Of a DNA stretch of 64,000 nt, positions 52,090 through 61,203 are shown one piece after another. The notes under the pieces are model-generated. The model was not told the origin of the DNA. It did no database searches and saw only the letters and a program-made list of their open reading frames with translations. Numbering within the stretch: the first letter of the stretch is position 1; the number at the start of each line of letters is the position of its first letter. The stretch spans positions 248,001 through 312,000 of the forward strand of contig BNCN01000002.1 of assembly GCA_014656495.1 (NCBI GenBank). Reading direction: 5' to 3'. The DNA is from Comamonas sp. KCTC 72670. GTDB lineage: Bacteria; Myxococcota; Myxococcia; Myxococcales; Myxococcaceae. The translations under genes were made by a program, and so were the position numbers.

Positions 52090-53714
52090 CGCGGCGGGAG
52101 CTGGTCGCCGCGTTCCTCGGGACGGCGGTGGCGGCCAGCGCGTGCCGGTCATCGAGGCCGCGTGCGCGCGTGCCGGGCGCTGTGGTGGACAAGGTGGTGG
52201 AGGTGGGCCACCAGCTGCGCGGCGGGCCGCTGCCTCGCGCGGAGCTGGTCGAGCCCGTGGAGGTGCTGGTCGTGGGCGCGGGCGTGGCGGGCCTGTCCGC
52301 GGCGTGGCGGCTGGCGGCGGCGGGCGTGCGCGGTGTTCGCGTGCTGGAGCTGGAGGCGGAGCCGGGTGGCACGTCGCGCTCCGGGCGCAACGCCGTCTCC
52401 GCGTATCCGTGGGGCGCGCACTACCTGCCGGCGCCGCTGGAGGACCGGGGGCCGGTGGTGCGGCTGCTGCGGGAGATGGGCTCGGTGTCCGGCGTGGACG
52501 ACGCGGGCCGCCCGCACTTCGAGGAGTCGCTGCTCATCCACGAGCCGGAGGAGCGCTTCTTCTACCGGGGCCACTGGTACGAAGGGCTGTACCTGCACGC
52601 GGGGGCCAGCGAGGCGGACCTGGCGGAGCTGCGGCGCTTCGAGGCGCGCATGAATGGCTTCGCGGCGGCGCGCGACGCGAAGGGGCGGCGGGCCTTCGCG
52701 GTGCCGTCCGGGCTGTCCAGCGACGACGCGGAGTGGACGGCGCTGGACGCGCTGAGCATGGCCGCGTGGCTGGAGCGCGAGGGCTTCCGGTCAGCGCGGC
52801 TGAAGTGGGTGGTGGACTACGCGTGCCGGGACGACTTCGGCACCACCTCCGAGCATGTCTCCGCGTGGGCGGGCATCTGGTACTTCACCGCGCGGCAGGA
52901 CGGGAATGGGGAGCGCAGCGAGGGCTACCTGAGCTGGCCCGAGGGCAACGGCCGGCTGGTGCGGCAGTTGGTGTCCGCGCTGCCGCACGGGGCGCTGGAG
53001 CGCAACGTGCTGGCGCACACGGTGGAGCCCGTGGAGGGGGGCTGCCGGGTGGACGCGGTGGACGCGGCCACGGGCAAGCCGAGGGCCTTCCTGGCACGGC
53101 AGGTGGTGCTGGCGTGTCCGCGCTTCGTGGCGGCGCACGTGGTGGCGCCGTGGCGGCGCGAGCGGCCCACCTGGCTGGGCGGCTTCACGTACGGCCCCTG
53201 GGTGGTGGCGAACCTGACGCTGTCCTCGCCGCCGCGCTCCCGGGGCTTCCCGCTGGCGTGGGACAACGTCTTCTACGAGAGCCGGAGCCTGGGCTACGTG
53301 GTGGCCACGCACCAGACGCTGCGTCAGGACGAGCGCGGGCCCACGGTGCTCACGTGGTACCTGCCCATGGACGGCGCGGACGCGAAGGCGGAGCGCGAGA
53401 AGGCGCTGTCCGCGACGTACGCGGATTGGGAGTCGCTGGTCATGGCGGACATGGTGCCCGCGCACCCTGGCATCGAGGCGCAGGCGCAGCGGCTGGAGGT
53501 GCAGCGCTGGGGCCACGCCATGGTGCGGCCCACGCCCGGCTTCATGTGGGGCGAGGCCCGCAAGGCCGCGGCGGAGAGCCTGGGGCGCACGCTGCACTTC
53601 GCGCACTCGGACCTGGGCGGCATGGGCCTGTTCGAGGAGGCCAACTGGTTCGGCGTCCGCGCGGCGGAGCGCGTGCTGGCGGAGCTGGGCCGGCGCGAGG
53701 TGAGCTGGCTGTAA
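52080..53714 (+). CDS. Exported FAD-dependent amine-oxidase-like protein
   Basis: A 544-residue protein. I chose the GTG at 52080, which has GGAG at -9; a GTG at 52071 is also in frame. The start MELTRRELVAAFLGTAVAAS is a twin-arginine signal ending in a lipobox-like SAC22, so the folded protein with FAD is exported and perhaps lipid-anchored. GxGxxG at residues 66-71 (VVGAGVAGLSAAWRL) and the segment TSRSGRNAVSAYPWGAHYL are typical of the flavin amine oxidase/phytoene desaturase superfamily. Its position as the last gene after SpeD- and SpeE-like genes suggests it oxidises a polyamine-like amine outside the membrane. It overlaps the previous gene by 10 bp. Confidence 0.82.
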   Translation: MELTRRELVAAFLGTAVAASACRSSRPRARVPGAVVDKVVEVGHQLRGGPLPRAELVEPVEVLVVGAGVAGLSAAWRLAAAGVRGVRVLELEAEPGGTSRSGRNAVSAYPWGAHYLPAPLEDRGPVVRLLREMGSVSGVDDAGRPHFEESLLIHEPEERFFYRGHWYEGLYLHAGASEADLAELRRFEARMNGFAAARDAKGRRAFAVPSGLSSDDAEWTALDALSMAAWLEREGFRSARLKWVVDYACRDDFGTTSEHVSAWAGIWYFTARQDGNGERSEGYLSWPEGNGRLVRQLVSALPHGALERNVLAHTVEPVEGGCRVDAVDAATGKPRAFLARQVVLACPRFVAAHVVAPWRRERPTWLGGFTYGPWVVANLTLSSPPRSRGFPLAWDNVFYESRSLGYVVATHQTLRQDERGPTVLTWYLPMDGADAKAEREKALSATYADWESLVMADMVPAHPGIEAQAQRLEVQRWGHAMVRPTPGFMWGEARKAAAESLGRTLHFAHSDLGGMGLFEEANWFGVRAAERVLAELGRREVSWL

Positions 53715-53856
53715 CGGCGGTCCGCGTGAGCCATGCGCTGCCTCGCCCGGCCGTGCCCGGCTGGGGGACAGGGGCCTGTGTCGGCTGGCGTGTGCATCTC
53801 CCTCCTCGGGGACCCAGGGTGCGTTCATCGCCCGGCGTTCCCTGGGAGGCCGCACC

Positions 53857-56214
53857 ATGTCGCTCAAAGAGTATTCGCCCGGCGCCGCGTTCCCTGGCGT
53901 CATTGGCCGCACGGACGAGGAGTCTTCTCCCGCCTGGCCCGCGCCGCTGCGCGCGGAGCCCGGCGCGCCCAATGTCCTCTTCATCGTCCTGGACGACACG
54001 GGCTTCGGTCAGCTCGGCTGTTATGGCTCGCCCATCCGCACGCCCAACCTGGACCGGCTGGCGCGGGGCGGCCTGCTGTACAACAACATGCACACCACGG
54101 CGCTCTGTTCGCCCACGCGCTCGTGCATCCTCACCGGCCGCAACCACCACCCGAATGGCATGGGCGCCATCACCGAAATCTCCGTGGGCTATCCGGGGCG
54201 CAACGGCAGCATCCCCTTCGAGAACGGCTTCCTCTCCGAGATGCTGGCCGGGCACGGCTACAACACGTACTGCGTGGGCAAGTGGCACCTCACCCCCGCC
54301 GAGCAGACGAGCGCCGCGGGCCCCTACTCGCGCTGGCCGCTGGGCCGCGGCTTCGAGCGCTACTACGGCTTCCTCGGCGGAGACACGCACCAGTACTACC
54401 CGGACCTCGTCCACGACAATCATCAGGTCCGCCCGCCGAAGACACCCGAGGAGGGCTACCACCTGACGGAGGACCTGGTGGACCGGGCCATCGGCTTCGT
54501 CGCGGACGCGAAGCAGGTGGCGCCCGACAAGCCCTTCTTCCTCTACTTCTGCACGGGCGCGATGCACGCGCCCCACCACGTCCCCAAGCCGTGGGCGGAC
54601 CGGTACCGGGGCCAGTTCGATGACGGCTGGGATGCCTACCGGGAGAAGGTCTTCCGGCGCCAGCTCCAGACAGGCGTGCTGCCTCCCGGCACTCGGCTCT
54701 CCCGGCACGACCCGGACGTGCAGGACTGGGACAGCCTGTCCGCGGACGAGCAGCGGCTCTACGCGCGGATGATGGAGGTGTTCGCCGGCTTCCTGGAGCA
54801 CACGGACCACCACATCGGCCGGCTCCTCCAACACCTGGAGGAGAGCGGTGAGCTGGAGAACACGCTCATCATGGTCATCTCCGACAATGGCGCCAGCCCG
54901 GAGGGCGGTCTGCACGGCTCCGTCAACGAGCTGAAGTTCTTCAACAACACGCCCGAGTCGCTGGAGCAGAACCTGGAGGCGATGGAGGGCCTGGGGGGGC
55001 CTCGCTACTTCAATCACTACCCCTGGGGCTGGGCGTGGGCGGGCAACACCCCGTTCAAGCGGTGGAAGCGTGAGACGTACCGGGGCGGGACGTCGGACGC
55101 GTTCATCGTCCACTGGCCCCGCGGCATCCAGGCGCGCGGAGAGGTCCGCGCGCAGTACTGCCACGCCATCGACATGGTGCCCACGGTGCTGGACTGCCTG
55201 GGCCTCGAGCCCCCCGCGTCCATTCGCGGCGTCTCCCAGGCTCCGCTCCATGGCGTCAGCTTCCGGCACACCTTCGGGGACGCGGACGCGGAGAGCCGCC
55301 ATCACACGCAGTACTTCGAGATGTTCTGCCACCGCGCGCTCTACCACGACGGGTGGCGGGCGGTGTGTCCGTTCCCCGGGCCCTCCTTCACCGAGGCGAT
55401 GGGTGGGTTCGGCATGATGAACATCTCCGAGGCGCGACTGCGCGAGCTCGACGCCCAGGGCTGGGAGCTGTACCGCGTCGACGATGATTGGACGGAGACG
55501 CGGGATGTGGCGGGCCAGGAGCGCGACAAGCTCATCGAGATGATTGCGCGTTGGTACGTCGAGGCGGGCCGGTACGACGTGCTGCCGCTGATAACCCCCT
55601 CGCGTGAGCTCTTCGCCGTTGAGCGGCCCCAAATCGCCCGGGAGCGGGAGCGCTATGTCTACCGGCCCCACACCTCCCCCGCGCCGGAGAACGCGGCGGT
55701 CCACGTCCTCAACCGGGCCCACACCATCACCGCGAAGGTGGACGTGAAGGACGGCGTGGAGGGCGTGCTGCTCTGCCACGGCGGCTTGACGGGCGGGTAT
55801 TCGCTCTTCGTCCAGGACCGCAAGCTCCACTACGTCTACAACTTCGTCGGCGAGAAGGAGTTCCACCTCGAGTCCGCCGTGGAGGTGCCGATGGGGCCCT
55901 CGGAGCTGCGCTTCGAGTTCCTGCTTACGGGCGCTCCCGACTTGCCCGCGGGACGCGGCGCTCCAGGCCAGGGGCGTCTCTTCATCAACGGCGACCTGGT
56001 GGCGCGGAGCGACATCCCGGAGACGATGCCGCTGGTCATCAGCCTGGGCGAGGGACTGACGTGTGGCCGGGATGAGAACTCAGCCGTGAGTCAGCGGTAT
56101 TCGCCACCGTTCGCCTTCCGGGGAGGAACGCTGGTGGAGGTGGTGGTGGACGTGTCCGGCGAGCACCTCCACGACCCGGCGACGGAGATGAGCACCGTCA
56201 TGGCGCGCCAGTAG
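53857..56214 (+). CDS. Arylsulfatase
   Basis: A 785-residue alkaline-phosphatase-fold sulfatase. The formylglycine motif is C84-S-P-T-R88 (ALCSPTRSCILTGRN). Metal ligands are seen in VLFIVLDDTGFGQLG (DD) and MVISDNGASPEGG (DN). GKWHL supplies further active-site residues. The C-terminal 200 residues form a beta domain (LRFEFLLTGAPDLPAG). No signal peptide is visible (MSLKEYSPGAAFPG), so it is likely cytoplasmic or exported in another way. Activity needs conversion of C84 by FGE or an anaerobic SME, which is not encoded nearby. Its end overlaps the convergent lipoprotein gene by 17 bp. Confidence 0.9.
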   Translation: MSLKEYSPGAAFPGVIGRTDEESSPAWPAPLRAEPGAPNVLFIVLDDTGFGQLGCYGSPIRTPNLDRLARGGLLYNNMHTTALCSPTRSCILTGRNHHPNGMGAITEISVGYPGRNGSIPFENGFLSEMLAGHGYNTYCVGKWHLTPAEQTSAAGPYSRWPLGRGFERYYGFLGGDTHQYYPDLVHDNHQVRPPKTPEEGYHLTEDLVDRAIGFVADAKQVAPDKPFFLYFCTGAMHAPHHVPKPWADRYRGQFDDGWDAYREKVFRRQLQTGVLPPGTRLSRHDPDVQDWDSLSADEQRLYARMMEVFAGFLEHTDHHIGRLLQHLEESGELENTLIMVISDNGASPEGGLHGSVNELKFFNNTPESLEQNLEAMEGLGGPRYFNHYPWGWAWAGNTPFKRWKRETYRGGTSDAFIVHWPRGIQARGEVRAQYCHAIDMVPTVLDCLGLEPPASIRGVSQAPLHGVSFRHTFGDADAESRHHTQYFEMFCHRALYHDGWRAVCPFPGPSFTEAMGGFGMMNISEARLRELDAQGWELYRVDDDWTETRDVAGQERDKLIEMIARWYVEAGRYDVLPLITPSRELFAVERPQIARERERYVYRPHTSPAPENAAVHVLNRAHTITAKVDVKDGVEGVLLCHGGLTGGYSLFVQDRKLHYVYNFVGEKEFHLESAVEVPMGPSELRFEFLLTGAPDLPAGRGAPGQGRLFINGDLVARSDIPETMPLVISLGEGLTCGRDENSAVSQRYSPPFAFRGGTLVEVVVDVSGEHLHDPATEMSTVMARQ

Positions 56215-56500
56215 TCCGCGAGGGGGTGCGAGTCACGGTGACGATGATGATGTCGTCGCGCCGGCTCAGGGCCACGAGCTCGCTCGGGCCCGGCACCACG
56301 GGATGGCGGGTGGCCCCACCGCCGACGCCCCCGGGGAAGTACAGCGCCCGGTCGTCATCGACATAGAGGACGGGGATATGACTCCCGGCGGCCTCGACGT
56401 CCTCGGGCGCGAAGACGTGGACGCCGCGAGCAGCGGGCGCCCCCGGTACAGGGGCGCATCCGACGGTCATGAATAGCAACAAGCAAAGCCAACGGCGCAT
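56198..56500 (-). CDS. Small lipoprotein, function unknown
   Basis: A 100-residue protein. I chose the ATG at 56500 (GGAG upstream) because it gives the lipoprotein signal MRRWLCLLLFMTVGC. The mature part has no motif I recognise (HIPVLYVDDDRALYFPGGVG). The 3' end overlaps the arylsulfatase gene on the other strand by 17 bp. It lies 73 bp downstream of the 56574-57179 gene on the same strand and may be its operon partner. Confidence 0.6.
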   Translation of the reverse strand: MRRWLCLLLFMTVGCAPVPGAPAARGVHVFAPEDVEAAGSHIPVLYVDDDRALYFPGGVGGGATRHPVVPGPSELVALSRRDDIIIVTVTRTPSRTTGAP

Positions 56501-56573
56501 GGACGCACTCCGTGCCTTCGGCTCGGCGCCGGGCACTCGACAGACCAGAGCTTCGCGCGGCGAGGGCCGCGTT

Positions 56574-57179
56574 TCAGGGAGGACGGGTGACGTCACAGCG
56601 CCCGGAGGCGCTGCGAGAGAGGTCCTCCGCCACGGAGCGGAGGACGGTGCCGGTGAGGGTGGAGCCCTCCTCGACCGGCGTGGGTTTGCCCTGCGTGAGC
56701 CATGCGGCCACGCGGCCCAGGCTGGCCGCGGTCACCACCTGGAGACGGACGCTGGCGCGCACCTCGAAGCGCGCGTCCGCGTCCGGCCGTTCGGCGAGCG
56801 TCCAGGCCACGCGCTCCAGGGGCATCACGGAAGCCCCGTCGGGCAGGGGGCGCTGGTCCAGCAGGTACACGCCGTTCCCGAAGGCGAGCACCTGCGTGAG
56901 GCGGGTGGAGTCGACGCGAGCGTCGAACCAGAGCGCGTTTCGCCGCCACAGCGTCAGCTCCACTTCCAGCTTCCCCGCCATGCCCAGCCGCACCAGCCGG
57001 TCCAGCTCCAGCGAGACGAAGTCGAAGGCCTCGGGCCGCACCATGACGCGCCGCCCGGACAGCGTGGCGGTGCAGGTGGTGCGCGGCTCCAGGGCATGGG
57101 CCGCGGAGGCGAGCAGGCCCGTCACGGCGAGGAGCGCCGTGCCGAGCCTTCGTCCCCAGCGTGTGAGTGCTCGGTCCAT
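56574..57179 (-). CDS. Secreted protein, possibly DUF4390-like
   Basis: A 201-residue protein. The signal peptide (RRLGTALLAVTGLLASAAHA) is cut before LEPR. The mature part is a beta-rich single domain: VSLELDRLVRLGMAGKLEVE, LTLWRRNALWFDARVDSTRL and DADARFEVRASVRLQVVTA. It loosely resembles DUF4390 periplasmic proteins, but this is weak. It starts only 5 bp after the Omp85-like gene, so the two are surely coexpressed. It may help outer-membrane function (inference). Confidence 0.62.
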   Translation of the reverse strand: MDRALTRWGRRLGTALLAVTGLLASAAHALEPRTTCTATLSGRRVMVRPEAFDFVSLELDRLVRLGMAGKLEVELTLWRRNALWFDARVDSTRLTQVLAFGNGVYLLDQRPLPDGASVMPLERVAWTLAERPDADARFEVRASVRLQVVTAASLGRVAAWLTQGKPTPVEEGSTLTGTVLRSVAEDLSRSASGRCDVTRPP

Positions 57180-57184
57180 GCGCG

Positions 57185-59662
57185 TCAGAAGGTGCGCTGG
57201 AAGAGGAGCCGGGCCTCGGGCGCGGCGGTGGCGCGCTCATCGGTGCGCCACGCGACGTCGAAGCGCACGCCGTCGCCCAGGTGCAGGCTGGCGCCCAGGC
57301 CCACGCGGGCCTCCGTCCACGCCGTGTCCGTCCGCACCGAGCCCACGTCGGCGAAGAGGCCAATCGCGTCCCACCGGTACTCCGCCGTGGTGAGCACGGA
57401 CACGTCGCCTCGGAACTCCTTGAAGCCGTAGCCGCGCAGCGCGGTCCACCCGCCCAGCGCTTCGCGCTTCTGCTCGGGCAGGTTGCTGCCGCCCGCGGTG
57501 CGCACGCGCAGCGACAGGCCGGACTCCCAGCCCGTGGGCACGTCCAGCGCGAGGTCGTTCACCAGCTTCCAGAATCGCTGGTCCCCCCCCGCGCCGCCAG
57601 GGCCGTTGCCCACTTCCAGGGTGAGCAGCCCCCGGAGCGAGGCGCGGCGGTCCCAGTCCCCGCGCTGGTCGAAGAGCGTCGTCTCCGGCGTGCGGAAGAG
57701 CGAGCCCACCTGGGTGGAGGCGGGCGTGCCGCTGGCGTACTCCAGCCGCACCACCACGGAGTCGAAGCGGCCTTCCGTGACGGGCGTGTTGGTGAACGGC
57801 GCAGAGTCCCGCCGGAACAGGCTGAAGGGCGGGGCGAAGCTGCGCATCGTCTCGTAGCGGTCGCTGCGGTACTCGACGCCCGCGAGCCAGTCCTCCGCCC
57901 ACCGGAAGGTGGCGAAGGCCGTGACGCCCCGGCGGCGGAAGTACTCGCGGTCCGGGCGGTTGATGAGGGCGGAGTAGAGGGACGAGTCGATGTCGCCCAG
58001 GCGCCACCGGTCCAGCGTGTCCGTGAAGTCGTAGGCCTGCGCGCCCAGCTCCGCGAGCCTCACCCCGGGGATTTGCACCTTGGCCCCGCCCAGCAGGTTG
58101 ACGCGTCGCTGCCGCCGCGTGCCTTCCGGGTCATTCGGCAGGTGCTGTCCGCCCCAGCGGAGCGGGATGGTGAGCGCCGCGTCCAACGTGGTGTGCACGC
58201 GGTCCTTCGGGTCCCAGAAGCGGAGCCGGCCCGACAGGCCCGGCGAGAAGCCCGTCACCTGGGTGTGGTCGGGCAGGAATTCGCCGTCGAAGTCCGGCTG
58301 ACGCGGGCGCAGGTGCACGACCACCTTCTTGCCCTCGATGCTGATGCCCTCGTCGTCGTGACGGCGGTCCCACCAGTCGGCGAACTTCTGCCAGCTCAGC
58401 TCGAACTCCACCTTCTCGCGGTTGCGCTCGCGGCGGCGGGGCTCCTCCTGCGTCTGATAGGTCCGGCTGCCGTCCGGCTCACGGACCTCGACGATGCGTG
58501 CGCGCCGGGTCCGCGTGCTCGCGGTGTCGTCCAGCTTCGCGGGCTGCAGGAACGGAAGCCGTGACTCCAGCCGCTGCAAGGCGCGCTTCGCGTCGCTGCG
58601 CAGGAACACCGTGCCGGGCTTCAGGTCGAGCGCCGCCTGGACGCGCGCGGCGATGTTCGCGTCCACGCCCCGCACCTCCACGCTCTCGATGCGGCCTTCA
58701 TCCACCTTGACGACGAGCCGGCCGTCCGGCGTCCACACCGCGGAGAGGCTCGCGAGCAGGTAGCCCTCATCGCGCAGGTCCTTCAACGTGCGCTCCAGGG
58801 CCTGCGCCACGCCGCCCAGGAGGATGCCGGGCTGCAGCGTGTCCCGCTCCAGCCGCGCCAGCCAGTCCCGAGGCGGGTACGGCGGCGGGCAGGGGCGGAC
58901 GACGGACAGCGTGCCGCGCCGTGAGTCGACGCGCAGCGTGGCGGTGAAGGACTCATCGTCAGCGTCCTTGCTGGCGACGTGGTGCGGGAGGCGGAGCAGC
59001 TTCTCGCTCACCTCCCGGGGCTGGATGTCCTGGAGCCCCTCCACCTCCACGGCGGTGACCACGGGGTTCTCCTCCAGGTGGACTTCCAGCACGGCGGGGC
59101 CCGGCGTCTCGGAGACACGCACTCGGGGCTCCACGCGGGCGAACAAGCCGGAGCGCGCGAGGCGGCGGAGATAGAGGTGCACCTCGCTCCCACCCAGCGG
59201 CGCCTCCGAGTCCGCGCGCGGCGCGCCGATGAGCGTGCGCACCTGCGCGTCGGTCAGCCAGCGGAGCCCCTGCAGCTCGATGCGGCCCGGGGTGAGCGAA
59301 CGGCCATCCACGGTGAGCTGCATGGGGACGAGCACGTGAGCGTCGTTCGTCTCCTCGTCCTCGGCCTCGAGGTCGTCGGGGCATTCCCTCCGCGAGGCGT
59401 CCACCTCCCGTGCCCGGGCGCGGACCGGCTCGGACGGCGCGGCTTCGCGGGCAGGAGACGGTGCCGGGGCCGCGGGCCCGGCTTCAGCGGCCGGAGCCGT
59501 TGACTCAGGCGCCGCGTTGGCGGGCGCTGACGGCTCGATTGCGGGCGGAGGCGTTGCGGTCGTCGTTTCCTGCGTCGGAGTGGCCGGCGCCTCGGACGGA
59601 GGCGCGGGCTGGGCGGCGGCGACTGCGGAGAGGATGCATGTGAGGAGCGCGAAGCGGTTCAT
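57185..59662 (-). CDS. Omp85/TamA-like outer membrane protein with POTRA domains
   Basis: An 825-residue protein. The ATG at 59662 gives a signal peptide (MNRFALLTCILSAVAAAQP). A Pro/Ala/Glu linker spans about 20-115. At least three POTRA-like units follow: IELQGLRWLTDAQVRTLIG, VTAVEVEGLQDIQPREVSEK and IESVEVRGVDANIAARVQ. The C-terminal half is a 16-strand-type beta barrel with LRGYGFKEFRGDVSVLTTAE, the LRGY motif of the Omp85 lid loop, and the chain ends in phenylalanine (LLFQRTF). This fits a BamA/TamA-type protein that inserts or secretes outer membrane proteins. The ordinary bamA would be elsewhere. Confidence 0.85.
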   Translation of the reverse strand: MNRFALLTCILSAVAAAQPAPPSEAPATPTQETTTATPPPAIEPSAPANAAPESTAPAAEAGPAAPAPSPAREAAPSEPVRARAREVDASRRECPDDLEAEDEETNDAHVLVPMQLTVDGRSLTPGRIELQGLRWLTDAQVRTLIGAPRADSEAPLGGSEVHLYLRRLARSGLFARVEPRVRVSETPGPAVLEVHLEENPVVTAVEVEGLQDIQPREVSEKLLRLPHHVASKDADDESFTATLRVDSRRGTLSVVRPCPPPYPPRDWLARLERDTLQPGILLGGVAQALERTLKDLRDEGYLLASLSAVWTPDGRLVVKVDEGRIESVEVRGVDANIAARVQAALDLKPGTVFLRSDAKRALQRLESRLPFLQPAKLDDTASTRTRRARIVEVREPDGSRTYQTQEEPRRRERNREKVEFELSWQKFADWWDRRHDDEGISIEGKKVVVHLRPRQPDFDGEFLPDHTQVTGFSPGLSGRLRFWDPKDRVHTTLDAALTIPLRWGGQHLPNDPEGTRRQRRVNLLGGAKVQIPGVRLAELGAQAYDFTDTLDRWRLGDIDSSLYSALINRPDREYFRRRGVTAFATFRWAEDWLAGVEYRSDRYETMRSFAPPFSLFRRDSAPFTNTPVTEGRFDSVVVRLEYASGTPASTQVGSLFRTPETTLFDQRGDWDRRASLRGLLTLEVGNGPGGAGGDQRFWKLVNDLALDVPTGWESGLSLRVRTAGGSNLPEQKREALGGWTALRGYGFKEFRGDVSVLTTAEYRWDAIGLFADVGSVRTDTAWTEARVGLGASLHLGDGVRFDVAWRTDERATAAPEARLLFQRTF

Positions 59663-59742
59663 GCGCGAAGGGAGAGCACGCGCCGTTCCACCCGAAGGTG
59701 TGGGGCAAGTACTTGAAAGGACGAGGGCCAAGCAGCCCGTTC

Positions 59743-59791
59743 GATGTCATGGAGACATCCGGATGTCGAGTCGCGATGTGATACTGACATC
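59743..59791. promoter_or_regulatory. GATGTC repeat array upstream of the Omp85-like gene
   Basis: GATGTC occurs exactly at 59743-59748 and 59762-59767 (plus sense) and as GACATC at 59754-59759 and 59786-59791. A near copy (GATGTG) is at 59775-59780. These make a perfect inverted repeat at 59743-59759 and an 8-bp one at 59772-59794 (CGCGATGT/ACATCGCG). It lies about 80-130 bp upstream of the ATG at 59662. Confidence 0.5.
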
Positions 59792-59812
59792 GCGCGCATC
59801 GAGGTGACCTGA

Positions 59813-60904
59813 TCAATCCTTCTTCTGCGCGCTCTGAAGTTTCAAGAGCGACTCGGTGAAGGCGAACAGCGCGTCGTCATCGGGCCGCAGGTTGCTCAGC
59901 AGGATGACGGTGCGGCCATCCTCGAGGTCACGCCAGGCGACGGTGCGGTAGGCGCCGCTCGTTCCGTCGTTCGTCGCGAGGGTCCGAGGGGCCTGGCCTT
60001 TCGTCTCGAAGGTCCGAACGCGACCGCCCAGGGCGTACGCGGATTCGGGGCGCTCAACCGTCAGCAGGGCCTTTCGGGACGCGGGCGACAGGAGCTTTCC
60101 CGACAGCACGCCATGGTTCAGGCGCAGCAGGTCCTCGGCGGTGCTGAAGAAGCCTCCCGCGGACACGAGGTAGTTCGGGAGCGTGTACACGCGACGTTCC
60201 ACCTTGGGGGCCAGGGCGCGGTAACCCAAGGCGAGGTTCGGAACGTTGCCGGCTTCACCCGCCGCGATGCCGCTCTCCGTCATGCGCAAGGGCTTGAACA
60301 CGAGCCGTTGCGCGAGCTGCGCGTAGCCCTGTCCGGAAACCCGCTCCAGGACGGCCTGCACGAGAATCCAGTTGGTGAGGTTGTAGTCAAAGCGCGTGCC
60401 CGGCGTGAACACCAGGTCCCCGCTGGCGTACCGGGTCACGGCCTCCGCCATGGGGCGTGTCTCTCGCTCGATGCTGGGGTCGTTCTTGGCCGCGGCCATG
60501 AGCCCATTGGGCAGCCCGCTGCCGTGGCTGATGAGATGGCGCAGCGTGAGCTGCTTCCCCGTGTCCGCGCGGTACTCCGGGAGGTAGGTGAGGAGGGGCT
60601 CGTCGAGCGCCAGCTTTCCTTCATCCACCAAGCGGAGGACGACGATGGACGCGAGCCACTTGCTCACCGAGCCCACGAAGAAGCGGCTGTTCCGTTGGAG
60701 GCGCTTCTTCGATTCGGCGTCCATGACTCCGAAGGCTTCGACGTACTCCGCGCGTCCGCCTTTCCCCGTCAGCACGACGCCATTGAAGCGCGAGTCCGCC
60801 ACGAACCGGCGGACCTGCTCCTGGGGCTGGTCCGCCGCATGTACGGGAAGTGCGATGCCCAGGCTGACAATCAGTCCCAGGCAGGTCACGTTGGTGGGGA
60901 GCAC
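59813..60904 (-). CDS. Serine beta-lactamase-like hydrolase, exported
   Basis: A 363-residue protein. The start is uncertain; I chose the GTG at 60904 (GAGGTG upstream), giving a signal-like segment (CLGLIVSLGIALPVHA). Class C/esterase motifs: S79-x-x-K82 (GSVSKW), Y-N-L-T-N region (TRFDYNLTNWIL) and a late GTSGAY-type segment (NDGTSGAY). These enzymes act as esterases, D-aminopeptidases or penicillin-binding-like hydrolases in the periplasm. Real beta-lactamase activity cannot be inferred. It is divergent from the DUF4177-like gene at 61204. Confidence 0.8.
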   Translation of the reverse strand: MLPTNVTCLGLIVSLGIALPVHAADQPQEQVRRFVADSRFNGVVLTGKGGRAEYVEAFGVMDAESKKRLQRNSRFFVGSVSKWLASIVVLRLVDEGKLALDEPLLTYLPEYRADTGKQLTLRHLISHGSGLPNGLMAAAKNDPSIERETRPMAEAVTRYASGDLVFTPGTRFDYNLTNWILVQAVLERVSGQGYAQLAQRLVFKPLRMTESGIAAGEAGNVPNLALGYRALAPKVERRVYTLPNYLVSAGGFFSTAEDLLRLNHGVLSGKLLSPASRKALLTVERPESAYALGGRVRTFETKGQAPRTLATNDGTSGAYRTVAWRDLEDGRTVILLSNLRPDDDALFAFTESLLKLQSAQKKD

Positions 60905-61203
60905 GGGCAAGAGGCACCTCGATGGATGGGCGCTGCGGACGGTGGGCCGAACCTCCCGCGTACGCCAGAGGACTCCGCCGATTGCATGAGCCCGGCTGGG
61001 ACGACGTGCTTGGCGGACACAGAGCGGCTGCCGCGGGACAGGGGCGCGATGCGTCGCGGCGAGTGAGTCTGAGCTTGGGGCTTGTTCTGGGACGGCGGGT
61101 TTGGGGAGACCCACTCCAGAGAGGTAGATGTGTCTGGTTGTCCTTTTCTTGCCCCGCGTGTGGAGTGCGCTAGCAATCCTTGTCATCTGGGGAGGGAATC
61201 CAA

